This document shows, one piece after another, positions 7,246-14,201 of a DNA stretch of 21,127 nt. This DNA comes from Caldilineaceae bacterium. GTDB taxonomy: Bacteria > Chloroflexota > Anaerolineae > Caldilineales > Caldilineaceae. The notes beneath the pieces were generated by a model. It was not told where the DNA came from. It searched no databases and worked only from the letters and a program-made list of their open reading frames with translations. Where the stretch lies: positions 1 to 21,127 of the forward strand of contig JACKBC010000071.1 in NCBI GenBank assembly GCA_020634755.1, in the 5' to 3' direction. Position numbers and translations under genes: made by a program. Numbering within the stretch: the first letter of the stretch is position 1; each line of letters opens with the position of its first letter.

Positions 7246-8486
7246 GCAGCCACGTTCATATTGAAACCACCGGTGACGCACCCGTCATTTATATTGAATC
7301 CATCGGCGGCAATTTGCGCATCAAGGGGCGCGAAAACGCACAGATCGTGCTGCGCTCTGACTATGACGGTGTTCCTATTACAACCAACGAAGATGGCGAG
7401 GACATAGTGCGCTTGTCCGCATTTTCCGGCGATTGCCGCCTGGAAACGCCAGAAAATGCTTCCATCAAAGTGGGCGCCATTGGTGGTGACACCGACATTA
7501 AGGCGCTCGCCGGGGAAATCACCTTGGAGCGCGTGGGCGGCAACCTGCGCCTGCGCAAAGTGGGCTCGGTACATGTTACCACCGTAGGCGGCGATCTAAA
7601 GGCCAAAAAGGTGGATGGTGATTTCTTTGTTGAAAAAACCGGCGGCAACGCAGTCGCGCTGGATGTGGATGGCAATCTCGAAATCGGCAAAGCCGGTGGC
7701 GATATTGTCATTGCCCACGCAACTGGAGATGTGGCGGCCAAGGCCGGTGGTAACGCCAAAGTGCGCAGCGCGCCGGCAGCGGGGCAGGTCTACCGCGTCG
7801 ATGCCGGTGGCGATATTTCCTGCTATTTACCGGCCAATGTAAGCGCCGCCGTCAAGGTGAGCAGCCGGGCGCGCACCATCAAAGTGCGCGGCTGGGATAT
7901 TCCGCACCCCAACGAAGAGCAAGATGTCCACCAATTTACGCTGGGCGCTGGCGAAGCAGAACTGGAACTCAACGCCGGCGGCAACATCGCCTTGCGCGCG
8001 CAATCAACGGATGAAGAGACGGCCACTCCCTTTGAATATGAATTCGATTTTGACTTTGGGCCTGATTTCCAGATGGGGTTTGACAGCGATTTCGGTCCTT
8101 TCCTCAGCGAGTGGCCACAGGAACTTTCGGTCCGCATTCAGGAAAAAGTACAGCGCGCCGTGCGCGTTGCCGAAGAGAAAGTGGCCGAGGCGTTGCGTCA
8201 GGCCGAAGAGCGCATTGCTCGCGCCGAAGCGCATACCGAGCATATGGATGAACGCCGCGCCCGCCGTGAACAGCGGCGTCAACGCGCCGGTGCTCGAGCC
8301 AGCGCCGCGCCCAGCGCCCAATATAGCTGGACTGTCCAGGCGCCGCCGCCACCACCGGCCCCTCCCAAAGCGTCCAAAGCGCCGCAAGTCAGCGACGAAG
8401 AGCGCATGACCATTTTGCGCATGGTGGAAGAAGGAAAAATTAGCGTGGAGCAAGCGGAGAAACTCCTGCAAGCATTGAGCAAATAG
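7242..8486 (+). CDS. DUF4097-like beta-repeat protein with coiled coil and SHOCT-like C-terminus
   Basis: The product has 414 residues and no signal peptide or membrane helix, so it is probably cytoplasmic. Residues 10-250 are short beta repeats rich in GGN, GGD and DG turns (IGGNLRIKG, VGGNLRLRK, VGGDLKAKK, AGGDIVIAH). This is the pattern of DUF4097/YvlB-type putative adhesin repeats, which likely form a beta-helix or beta-roll. Residues 264-290 are strikingly rich in Asp, Glu and Phe. Residues 292-350 look like a charged coiled coil (EEKVAEALRQAEERIARAEA). A run of prolines (368-376) precedes DEERMTILRMVEEGKISVEQ (385-404), the SHOCT-like module. It starts at ATGA overlapping the DUF2089 stop, with AAGGAGA upstream. 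In Firmicutes similar proteins (YvlB, LiaX) belong to envelope-stress regulons; a similar role here is inference. Confidence 0.82.
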   Translation: MSSHVHIETTGDAPVIYIESIGGNLRIKGRENAQIVLRSDYDGVPITTNEDGEDIVRLSAFSGDCRLETPENASIKVGAIGGDTDIKALAGEITLERVGGNLRLRKVGSVHVTTVGGDLKAKKVDGDFFVEKTGGNAVALDVDGNLEIGKAGGDIVIAHATGDVAAKAGGNAKVRSAPAAGQVYRVDAGGDISCYLPANVSAAVKVSSRARTIKVRGWDIPHPNEEQDVHQFTLGAGEAELELNAGGNIALRAQSTDEETATPFEYEFDFDFGPDFQMGFDSDFGPFLSEWPQELSVRIQEKVQRAVRVAEEKVAEALRQAEERIARAEAHTEHMDERRARREQRRQRAGARASAAPSAQYSWTVQAPPPPPAPPKASKAPQVSDEERMTILRMVEEGKISVEQAEKLLQALSK

Positions 8487-8493
8487 AACGAGT

Positions 8494-8616
8494 GGGATTT
8501 ACGATCTCAGATTTACGATTTACGAATGATCTTGTTGACACATGGCTTCGTAAATCGTAAATCAATTTGTTTAAGAAGGCTCTCGTCGACACGCTGACCT
8601 CTACATCGTAAATCCC
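8494..8616. repeat. Nested inverted repeats built from ATTTACGAT units
   Basis: An outer perfect 12-bp pair, GGGATTTACGAT (8494-8505) and ATCGTAAATCCC (8605-8616), encloses an inner perfect 17-bp pair (8510-8526 and 8547-8563) whose arms contain GATTTACGATTTACGAA. It fills most of the 155-bp gap between the DUF4097-like gene and the ABC ATPase. No T-run follows, so it may be a dispersed palindromic repeat or an mRNA stabiliser or processing hairpin rather than a terminator. Confidence 0.7.
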
Positions 8617-8641
8617 AAATCGAAATTCGAAAGGTTCCCCA

Positions 8642-9733
8642 ATGACACCCGCCATTGAGATTCAGAATCTGAGCAAGATCTATCGTAAACGCAGCGGCAT
8701 TCCCACCAAAGCCGTCGAGCAACTCAATTTGTCGATTGCCCCCGGTGAAGTGATCGGGCTGCTGGGCGCCAATGGCGCTGGCAAGACCACCACCATCAAA
8801 ATGATCTGCGGCTTGGTGGAACCAACCTCTGGTCACGTTGCGCTCAACGGATATGATGTGGCCCGGCAGCGCAGCATTGCGGTGCAGCAGATCGGCGCCG
8901 TGCTCGAAGGCACGCGCAATATCTATTGGCGACTTTCCGCTTGGCAAAATCTGCTCTATTTTGGGCGACTCAAGGGTCAACGAGGAGCGGCATTGAAGCA
9001 GCGGGCACAGGCCTTGCTTTCCGAACTCGAACTGTGGGACCGCCGCCATGAGCCCGTGCGCGACTTTTCACGCGGCATGCAGCAAAAGGTGGCCATTGCC
9101 TGCGCCCTGGTGGCCGATCCGCCCATTGTGCTGCTGGATGAACCCACGCTGGGGCTGGATGTACAGGCCGCGCGCACCGTCAAAGAATGGATACGCGAGC
9201 TAGCCCTGCACCGCGGCAAAACCGTGGTGCTAACCACTCACCAGCTCGACATGGCCCAAGAACTTTGCCAGCGCGTCGCCATTATGCGTCAGGGCCGACT
9301 GATTGCCGAGGAGCCCATTTCCACCTTGTTGGATCTGTTGCGCAACGAGCAATATGAATTGCGCATCGAAGGGCACTTGCCGCAAGATGCATTGCAACTG
9401 TCGCCCCAACATGCCCAAACTACTGCCGCCAGCGCCCTTACCATCACGCATGAAAACGGTCACTCGATTGTCTCCTGCCCTGCGTCCAGCCAAGAAGCGC
9501 TCTATGAACTGCTTTCCGCCGTGCAGCAAACCGGCATGTCGCTCATTTCGGTGCAGCGCGCCGAGCCCAAGCTTGAGGATGTTTTTGTCCACCTGATGGA
9601 ATCAGACTTGATGGAATCAGACTTGATGGAATCAGACCTGATGGAATCAGACCTGATGGAATCAGCGCACGCAGAAGGAGCAAAGAGGCCGGCGCGATTG
9701 GGTAAGAACGCAGAACGCAAGGAGGCAGCATGA
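8642..9733 (+). CDS. ABC exporter ATP-binding protein (ABC-2 type) with repeat-expanded C-terminus
   Basis: The product has 363 residues. Visible motifs are Walker A GANGAGKT (42-49), signature FSRGMQQK (142-149, with FSRG where LSGG is usual), Walker B IVLLDEPT (162-169), D-loop GLD (171-173) and switch His200. The C-terminal region ends the typical family in LEDVFVHL (311-318). After that comes a tandem LMESD pentapeptide run (318-342) and a basic tail, both absent from ordinary homologues. It powers export with the permease encoded immediately downstream (ATGA overlap). Exporters of this class handle drugs, peptides or polysaccharides; the substrate is unknown. The start ATG has AAAGG about 8 bases upstream. 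Confidence 0.92.
   Translation: MTPAIEIQNLSKIYRKRSGIPTKAVEQLNLSIAPGEVIGLLGANGAGKTTTIKMICGLVEPTSGHVALNGYDVARQRSIAVQQIGAVLEGTRNIYWRLSAWQNLLYFGRLKGQRGAALKQRAQALLSELELWDRRHEPVRDFSRGMQQKVAIACALVADPPIVLLDEPTLGLDVQAARTVKEWIRELALHRGKTVVLTTHQLDMAQELCQRVAIMRQGRLIAEEPISTLLDLLRNEQYELRIEGHLPQDALQLSPQHAQTTAASALTITHENGHSIVSCPASSQEALYELLSAVQQTGMSLISVQRAEPKLEDVFVHLMESDLMESDLMESDLMESDLMESAHAEGAKRPARLGKNAERKEAA
9593..9667 (+). repeat. Five tandem copies of a 15-bp unit inside the ATPase gene
   Basis: The unit CTGATGGAATCAGAC (variants begin TTG) occurs at 9593, 9608, 9623, 9638 and 9653; the last ends CG. Each unit contains the small palindrome CTGAT-GGA-ATCAG, or a TTGAT version of it. The frame is kept, coding LMESD repeats. 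Copy number is likely to vary between strains. Confidence 0.95.
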
Positions 9734-10623
9734 GCACATTAACACCAGAATCGGCGTCAGCGGCCAAGTCCATAGACGTGCTGGCGGCTCCACAATCAGA
9801 ACTTACAGCGGCGGCCTCTCCGGTGCGGGTGGGCATGGGCGCGTGGCCGGGCATTTTGCTCAACGAGACGCACAAAGGCCTGCTGCTGTCGTGGAGCTAC
9901 AAGTTCAACCTTTTGACCATGATGTTGACAATGGGCTTTATCTTTATCGGCATTGTCTTCTTTATGGGGCGAGGCGATCTGGATCGAGCAGCCATTCCCT
10001 CGGCGCTGCTGGGCTATTTGATGTGGTTTTATGCCTTGACGGCTATTAGCAACATGAGTTGGGACCTGCGCGAGGAGGCCCAAACCGGCACGCTGGAGCA
10101 GCGCTATCTGAGCCCGGCCCCCACCGGTCTGATTCAACTGGGCCGTTCCTTTTCCAACCTGATTACAACCACCATTATAGTGGGCCTGTTTACGCTAGTG
10201 CTGGTCTTGCTGTTGGGGGTGGAATTGCCGCTGCGTTTGGCCGCGATTCCCGTTTTTATCCTCACCATGATGGGCCTCTATGGCTTTGGTTTTCTGATCG
10301 GCGGCGCCACCTTGATCTTTAAACAAGTCGAATCGCTGGCCAATCTGGTACAGAATATGCTGCTCTTTTTAAACGGCGCTTTTCTACCGGTGGATCGACT
10401 CCCCACCTGGCTAGCTGTGATTGCCTACACGCTCCCCACCACCCAGGGCATTATTGTTATGCGCAAAGTGGTGCTGGAGGGTGAATCGCTGCTGGCCGTC
10501 TGGGCAGATGGCAGCCTGGTCTGGCTGCTGCTGCACTCGGTGGCCTACTTTGTAGTAGGTTGGGTTGTGTTTGATTTTTGTGAGCGCAAGGCCCGCCGCG
10601 ACGGATTGTTGGGGCAATATTAA
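9730..10623 (+). CDS. ABC-2 type exporter permease
   Basis: The product has 297 residues. After an Ala/Ser-rich cytoplasmic N-terminus (1-36) there are about six hydrophobic segments: 58-79, 91-109, 138-162, 170-195, 205-224 and 262-283. The loop LREEAQTGTLEQRYLSPAP (113-131) matches the ABC-2 permease segment E..GTLE.....P that contacts the ATPase. It forms the membrane channel of the exporter together with the upstream ATPase. The start overlaps the ATPase stop (ATGA) with AAGGAGG ahead, so the two proteins are translationally coupled. The substrate is not evident. Confidence 0.9.
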   Translation: MSTLTPESASAAKSIDVLAAPQSELTAAASPVRVGMGAWPGILLNETHKGLLLSWSYKFNLLTMMLTMGFIFIGIVFFMGRGDLDRAAIPSALLGYLMWFYALTAISNMSWDLREEAQTGTLEQRYLSPAPTGLIQLGRSFSNLITTTIIVGLFTLVLVLLLGVELPLRLAAIPVFILTMMGLYGFGFLIGGATLIFKQVESLANLVQNMLLFLNGAFLPVDRLPTWLAVIAYTLPTTQGIIVMRKVVLEGESLLAVWADGSLVWLLLHSVAYFVVGWVVFDFCERKARRDGLLGQY

Positions 10624-10640
10624 TAAAACATGCATGATGG

Positions 10641-10720
10641 CGGTTGTGCGCAGCACAGAGTCAGCAGTAAACTGAAGAGACGGTTGTGCGCAGCACAGAG
10701 TCAGCCGTAAACTGAAGAAC
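10641..10720 (+). repeat. Two tandem 40-bp repeats
   Basis: 10641-10680 and 10681-10720 are nearly identical, with differences only at CAGTAA/CCGTAA and at the last bases. Each contains the small palindrome GTGC-GCA-GCAC. They lie 17 bases after the permease stop codon. Confidence 0.85.
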
Positions 10721-10753
10721 AGGTGCGACGCACTTCGGAAGTACGTCGTACCT
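10721..10753. repeat. Long hairpin after the exporter genes
   Basis: AGGTGCGACGCACTT (10721-10735) pairs with AAGTACGTCGTACCT (10739-10753): 14 of 15 positions, one being G-U, around the loop CGG. No T-run follows on the plus strand. It may end or protect the exporter transcript, or be a REP-type dispersed repeat. Confidence 0.7.
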
Positions 10754-10770
10754 CTAGACGCAAAGAGTAT

Positions 10771-10854
10771 CAGTACACCGCAACGGTGTTAGCGGTTCAG
10801 GCATCGTTCTCGATTGGTGAATCCAGCCTCATCTCTTATCGTTGCGATCGACTG
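10771..10854 (+). mobile_element. 84-bp MITE-like element, plus orientation
   Basis: It starts CAGTACACCGCAACGG and ends CGTTGCGATCGACTG; the ends are inverted copies of each other at most positions. The flanks AGTAT (10766-10770) and AATAT (10855-10859) agree at four of five bases. It aligns over most of its length with the tandem copies at 5337-5509. It ends 24 bases before the SHOCT-like gene, and its right junction creates the perfect palindrome CTGAATATTCAG (10852-10863). Confidence 0.8.
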
Positions 10855-10878
10855 AATATTCAGAATGGATGAGACAAG

Positions 10879-11244
10879 ATGACAACAACGGAAGAACGCA
10901 TGAAGATTCTGCGCATGATCGAGGAAGGCAAGATTACGGCAGAAGAAGGCGCGCGCCTATTGGCCGCGCTGGATCGCGTCACGGATGGGCAGATGCAAGC
11001 GCCACACACGGGGCGCCACGCCCGCTTCATGCGCGTGATCGTAACCGATTCGATTACGGGCCAGCAGAAGGTAGGCGTCAACGTGCCGTTGGGGCTCGTC
11101 ACATTTGGCCTACGCTTTGTCCCGGAAGGCGCCAGACAGCATGTGCAGTCGCTTCAGGACGCCATCGATGCCGGGCGTACCGGGCGCATCATCGATATTG
11201 TCGACGAGCATGAAGGACAGCGTGTGGAAATCCTCATTGAATAG
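10879..11244 (+). CDS. Small SHOCT-like (YvlB/DUF2089-C type) protein
   Basis: The product has 121 residues. The first 31, with EERMKILRMIEEGKITAEEG (5-24), are nearly the same helical module that ends the DUF4097-like protein encoded at 7242-8486. Residues 48-121 form a small alpha/beta domain: RFMRVIVTDSITGQQKVGVN, then LPLGLV-like and GRTGRIIDI segments. This arrangement recurs in uncharacterised Chloroflexota and Firmicutes proteins next to DUF4097 genes. No membrane segment or signal peptide is visible. The ribosome-binding site is weak (GATGAGA). A palindromic element and a hairpin separate it from the exporter, so it may have its own transcript, but the shared module suggests it works with the upstream genes. 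Confidence 0.78.
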   Translation: MTTTEERMKILRMIEEGKITAEEGARLLAALDRVTDGQMQAPHTGRHARFMRVIVTDSITGQQKVGVNVPLGLVTFGLRFVPEGARQHVQSLQDAIDAGRTGRIIDIVDEHEGQRVEILIE

Positions 11245-11365
11245 CCCCATCTTCTCACCCTTCCTCCCCTTACTTCCCCGGCCGGCCAGGTTGGCAGCTA
11301 GCCACCTGGACGGTTTGTGTATGCTTTCTACGTAGTACACTAAGATCAGCATTTTCATAAATTAC

Positions 11366-11448
11366 CAGTAGATCGCAACGGCAAACGTGGGCGCAGATTC
11401 TCAAATCGAGCCCGAGGCAAATCTTGCCGACACCGTTGCGATGTACCG
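11366..11448 (-). mobile_element. 83-bp MITE-like element, minus orientation
   Basis: On the plus strand it begins CAGTAGATCGCAACGGCAA and ends TTGCGATGTACCG, the inverted family ends. The flanks ATTAC (11361-11365) and ATTAT (11449-11453) agree at four of five bases. The interior is diverged from the other copies. It lies in the 264-bp gap before the flavoprotein gene. Confidence 0.7.
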
Positions 11449-11508
11449 ATTATGGCTTGCGCAAGCTTGGCGTAAAAGGGCCAAATTTGCGCTATACAGG
11501 GGGAGATC

Positions 11509-12507
11509 ATGGGCGTAAATTCGACAGAAAATGGGGTCTTCGATCTAATTGTTATTGGCGGTGGACCTGCTGGTTTGGCCGCAACCACAACGGCATTGAA
11601 TGCGGGGCTGCATGTAGCTCTGGTTACGCCGGATTTGGGTGGCAAAGTGGGGTACCCATTTCAATTATCGGATCAACCGCCTGTTGATTCTGTCTGGGGA
11701 GCCGATCTGGTGCATCAGTTCGAAAGCTTTGTGGAAGCCAATTTGGACGATCACCTCAAGACCACGGTGCAGAACGTCAGCCGGCTGAACAACGGCCACT
11801 TTCAAGTTGCGCTGGTGGGAAATAACAAGCCGATTAACGGGCGCACGGTATTGGTGGCCACAGGAGCCAAACCGCAACTGCTGCATGTTCCTGGTGAACA
11901 AGAGCTGTGGATGCGTGGCCTTAGCTATTCGGCGCTGAGCCACGCCCCGTTTTTTGATGGGCGCGATGCCCTGGTAGTGGGGCGGGGCGGACGCGCATTG
12001 GTGGCGGCGCTACAATTGGCCACGCTGGCCAATCGCGTCTATCTGGCGCCCACTTTGGCCTTAAAGGATAGCCCGCTGGTAAAGCAAATTCGCAAAAACC
12101 CCAACATCACGCTCTTTGAGGGCTGGAAGCTGCAGCGGATCGTGGGCACAGATTTTGTCGAGCAGGCCGAACTGGTGCGGGACTACACCACGGAAGTGCT
12201 CACTATCGACGGCGTCTTTATTGAATTGGGACTCATTCCTAACCAGGAATTTGTGCGCGACCTGGTGAAGTTCGATGCTGAGACTGGACGCATTCCGATC
12301 AATCAACGCTGCGAAACCAGTGTCCCGGGTCTGTTTGCGGCTGGTGATGTGACCAATATTTATGCTGAACAGGTGCCAGTGGCCATTGGCGAAGGAACAA
12401 AAGCCGCCTTGAGCGCGTGGGAATATCTGGCGGTACACTATGCGCAAGAGCGTCCTCACCACACAACGCCGCGCACCGAGCGCCGCCTCTTGCAACATGG
12501 GCCATGA
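11509..12507 (+). CDS. Thioredoxin-reductase-like NAD(P)/FAD flavoprotein lacking the redox CxxC
   Basis: The product has 332 residues, close to thioredoxin reductase length. The FAD-binding motif is VIGGGPAGLAA (15-25). The ATG motif is in VLVATGAKP (114-122). The pyridine-nucleotide motif is VVGRGGRAL (156-164), and the C-terminal FAD motif is GLFAAGDVTN (274-283). Where thioredoxin reductases have CATC, this protein reads SYSALSHAPFFDGR (139-152), so the active disulfide is absent. It therefore cannot reduce thioredoxin in the usual way. It may instead pass electrons to a ferredoxin-like or other partner, as in thioredoxin-reductase-type ferredoxin-NADP reductases. The start has GGGGGAG just upstream. 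A CBS-domain gene follows after 14 bases and is probably co-transcribed. Confidence 0.85.
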   Translation: MGVNSTENGVFDLIVIGGGPAGLAATTTALNAGLHVALVTPDLGGKVGYPFQLSDQPPVDSVWGADLVHQFESFVEANLDDHLKTTVQNVSRLNNGHFQVALVGNNKPINGRTVLVATGAKPQLLHVPGEQELWMRGLSYSALSHAPFFDGRDALVVGRGGRALVAALQLATLANRVYLAPTLALKDSPLVKQIRKNPNITLFEGWKLQRIVGTDFVEQAELVRDYTTEVLTIDGVFIELGLIPNQEFVRDLVKFDAETGRIPINQRCETSVPGLFAAGDVTNIYAEQVPVAIGEGTKAALSAWEYLAVHYAQERPHHTTPRTERRLLQHGP

Positions 12508-12521
12508 ACAAGGAGGGTAAA

Positions 12522-12974
12522 ATGGACAAGTTATTAGTCAAGGATTGGATGACGGGAGATCCGATTACGGTGGATACAACCAACAATCTGTCAACCGCCT
12601 ATCATCTCATGCGCATGAACAGCGTACGAAGGCTACCGGTCTTGGATGAAGCTGAGCATCTGGTGGGCATTGTAACGTGGGGAGACATTCGGGAAGCGCG
12701 CCCAAAAGCAAGCGCATCCATGACAATGGAGCCCACTTGGGAAATTCATTTCCTGGCCGGCATTCGCGGCGTGCGCGAATTTATGACGCCCGATCCCGTG
12801 GCCGTTACGCCGCAAACGCCCATCCGGCGCGCCGCTCAACTCATGCTGGAAAACAAGATTGGTGGGCTGCCAGTGGTCGAACATGAACATGTTGTGGGGA
12901 TGATTTCTGAAACAGATATTTTCCGCTTTTTGCTAACGTATCTGGAAGAACCAGTATTGGAGCCCGCACATTAG
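12522..12974 (+). CDS. Two-CBS-domain protein
   Basis: The product has 150 residues made only of two CBS domains. The first is about 1-62 (VKDWMTGDPITVDTTNNLS to HLVGIVTWGDIRE). The second is about 84-142 (VREFMTPDPVAVTPQTPIR to HVVGMISETDIFRF). Such pairs usually bind adenine nucleotides or NAD-type ligands and sense energy state. The ATG at 12522 is preceded by AGGAGGG with ideal spacing and begins the first domain, so longer in-frame starts were rejected. It lies 14 bases after the flavoprotein and may regulate it; that is inference. A palindromic element begins two bases past the stop codon. Confidence 0.9.
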   Translation: MDKLLVKDWMTGDPITVDTTNNLSTAYHLMRMNSVRRLPVLDEAEHLVGIVTWGDIREARPKASASMTMEPTWEIHFLAGIRGVREFMTPDPVAVTPQTPIRRAAQLMLENKIGGLPVVEHEHVVGMISETDIFRFLLTYLEEPVLEPAH

Positions 12975-12975
12975 T

Positions 12976-13059
12976 CAATACATCGCAACGGTCTTAACCA
13001 TACAAACAGTGGTTGCGCTTTGTGAACCCGGCTCTCTTGCTTCCCATTGCAGTCTGTTG
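12976..13059 (+). mobile_element. 84-bp MITE-like element, diverged copy
   Basis: It starts CAATACATCGCAACGG and ends CCATTGCAGTCTGTTG, giving recognisable but decayed inverted ends at exact family length. The flanks TTAGT and ATAAC do not match convincingly, as expected for an old copy. It fills nearly all of the gap between the CBS gene and the next gene. Confidence 0.6.
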
Positions 13060-13075
13060 ATAACCAACCCAAACA

Positions 13076-13993
13076 ATGAACATTATCATTAACAAGTCGG
13101 TACCAAGCACTACGCAACAATTGATCACAAATGACGATATTGCCGCTGTGCTCGAGCGCGTGGCCGAGTTGCTAGATGCGCAAGAGGCCAGTCCCTTACG
13201 GGTGCGGATGTATTGCGTGGCGGCGGCAAATCTGCGCTCTATGCAGCGGTCAGCGGCTACTATTTATGCACAGGAAGGGCTCGCTGGTTTGCAGGCCCTT
13301 CCTGGCATTAGCGTATCCATTGCGCAATCCATTGCGCAGATGATCAACACCGGTCGTTTTGACCTGTTGGAACAGCTTCAGGGCGAAACCGCACCAGAAC
13401 CAGTCCTGGCCACTATACCAGGCATTGGGTCCGCGCTTGCCGAATGCATCCATACGCCACTAGACACTGAGTCACTATACGATTTGGAAAATGCTGACGA
13501 CGGTGATCGATTGGATGCGCTGCAAGGCTTTGGGCCGCGACGTCTACGCAGCGTACGCGAATCGCTGGCGGGGCGCTTTAATCGGCGGCCTTTCGCTGCA
13601 CCGCAGCATAGAGGGTCAGCACCAGAAAATCAACCAACCGTGGACGAATTGCTCGATGTTGATGCCGAATATTGCCACAAAGTGCGGGTGGGTCAGCTAC
13701 CCTGCGTTACGCCGCAGCGCTTTAACCCGACGGGCGCGGCCTGGCTACCCATTTTACACACCGAGCGCGGCGCCACTCATTACACGGTGCTTTATTCCAA
13801 CACAGCGCGCGCCCATGAATTTGGCATGACGCAAGATTGGGTGGTCATCTATCGCGATGATCAAAATGGCCACGGCCAGTGGACCGTTGTGACGGCGCGT
13901 CATGGTCCGCTGCAAGGGCGCCGCATTGTCAGCGGCCGCGAAGCGGAATGCCAAGCATATTACACCAACTGCGGTTGTAAAAGCTATGAATAA
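13076..13993 (+). CDS. Orphan PolX-type helix-hairpin-helix DNA-binding protein
   Basis: The product has 305 residues. Residues 18-165 match the N-terminal part of family X DNA polymerases (PolX). There is an 8-kDa-like helical domain (NDDIAAVLERVAELLDAQEA, then VRMYCVAAANLRSM). Three helix-hairpin-helix motifs follow: LPGISVSIAQSI (75-86), IPGIGSALAECI (114-125) and LQGFGPRRLRSV (149-160). The nucleotidyl-transferase palm and the PHP domain are absent. Residues 188-296 form a second conserved-looking domain (LPILHTERG, ALYSNTA-like VLYSNTARAHEFG, DWVVIYRDD, GPLQGRRIVSGREAEC) of unknown function. It probably binds damaged or branched DNA, a role inferred from the motifs. No good ribosome-binding site precedes the ATG, which starts 17 bases after a palindromic element. 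The last codons lie inside a 17-bp inverted repeat. Confidence 0.8.
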   Translation: MNIIINKSVPSTTQQLITNDDIAAVLERVAELLDAQEASPLRVRMYCVAAANLRSMQRSAATIYAQEGLAGLQALPGISVSIAQSIAQMINTGRFDLLEQLQGETAPEPVLATIPGIGSALAECIHTPLDTESLYDLENADDGDRLDALQGFGPRRLRSVRESLAGRFNRRPFAAPQHRGSAPENQPTVDELLDVDAEYCHKVRVGQLPCVTPQRFNPTGAAWLPILHTERGATHYTVLYSNTARAHEFGMTQDWVVIYRDDQNGHGQWTVVTARHGPLQGRRIVSGREAECQAYYTNCGCKSYE

Positions 13994-14040
13994 TTACCAC
14001 CTTTCTCAGCGTAGAATTGTGAGTTATTCATAGCTTTTAC
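13977..14040. repeat. Perfect 17-bp inverted repeat spanning the stop codon
   Basis: GTAAAAGCTATGAATAA (13977-13993, the last codons and TAA of the HhH gene) is exactly inverted at 14024-14040, with 30 bases between. The arms end in TTTTAC, giving some U-rich character on the plus strand. It may serve as a terminator for the HhH gene or mark an inverted duplication. Confidence 0.8.
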
Positions 14041-14133
14041 AGAGCCAAATGGTATTACGTGCGGGAATTACAGCCCAGCATGCCTGGTGACGCGCCCACA
14101 TACAAGCTGGAAGACAGCAATCAATAGAATCAA

Positions 14134-14162
14134 ACCTGTCAGGTTTTGAAAATCTGACAGGT
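14134..14162 (-). terminator. Hairpin terminator of the acyl-CoA ligase gene
   Basis: ACCTGTCAG (14134-14142) pairs with CTGACAGGT (14154-14162). The stem extends inward through TTTT/AAAA with one G-U. On the minus strand it is followed by TTTGATT. It lies 40 bases past the ligase stop. This palindrome type also recurs as a dispersed repeat in some genomes. Confidence 0.6.
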
Positions 14163-14201
14163 CTCATCACAACCATGGCTCTTAGCTGGGCAATCAGTAT
14201 G

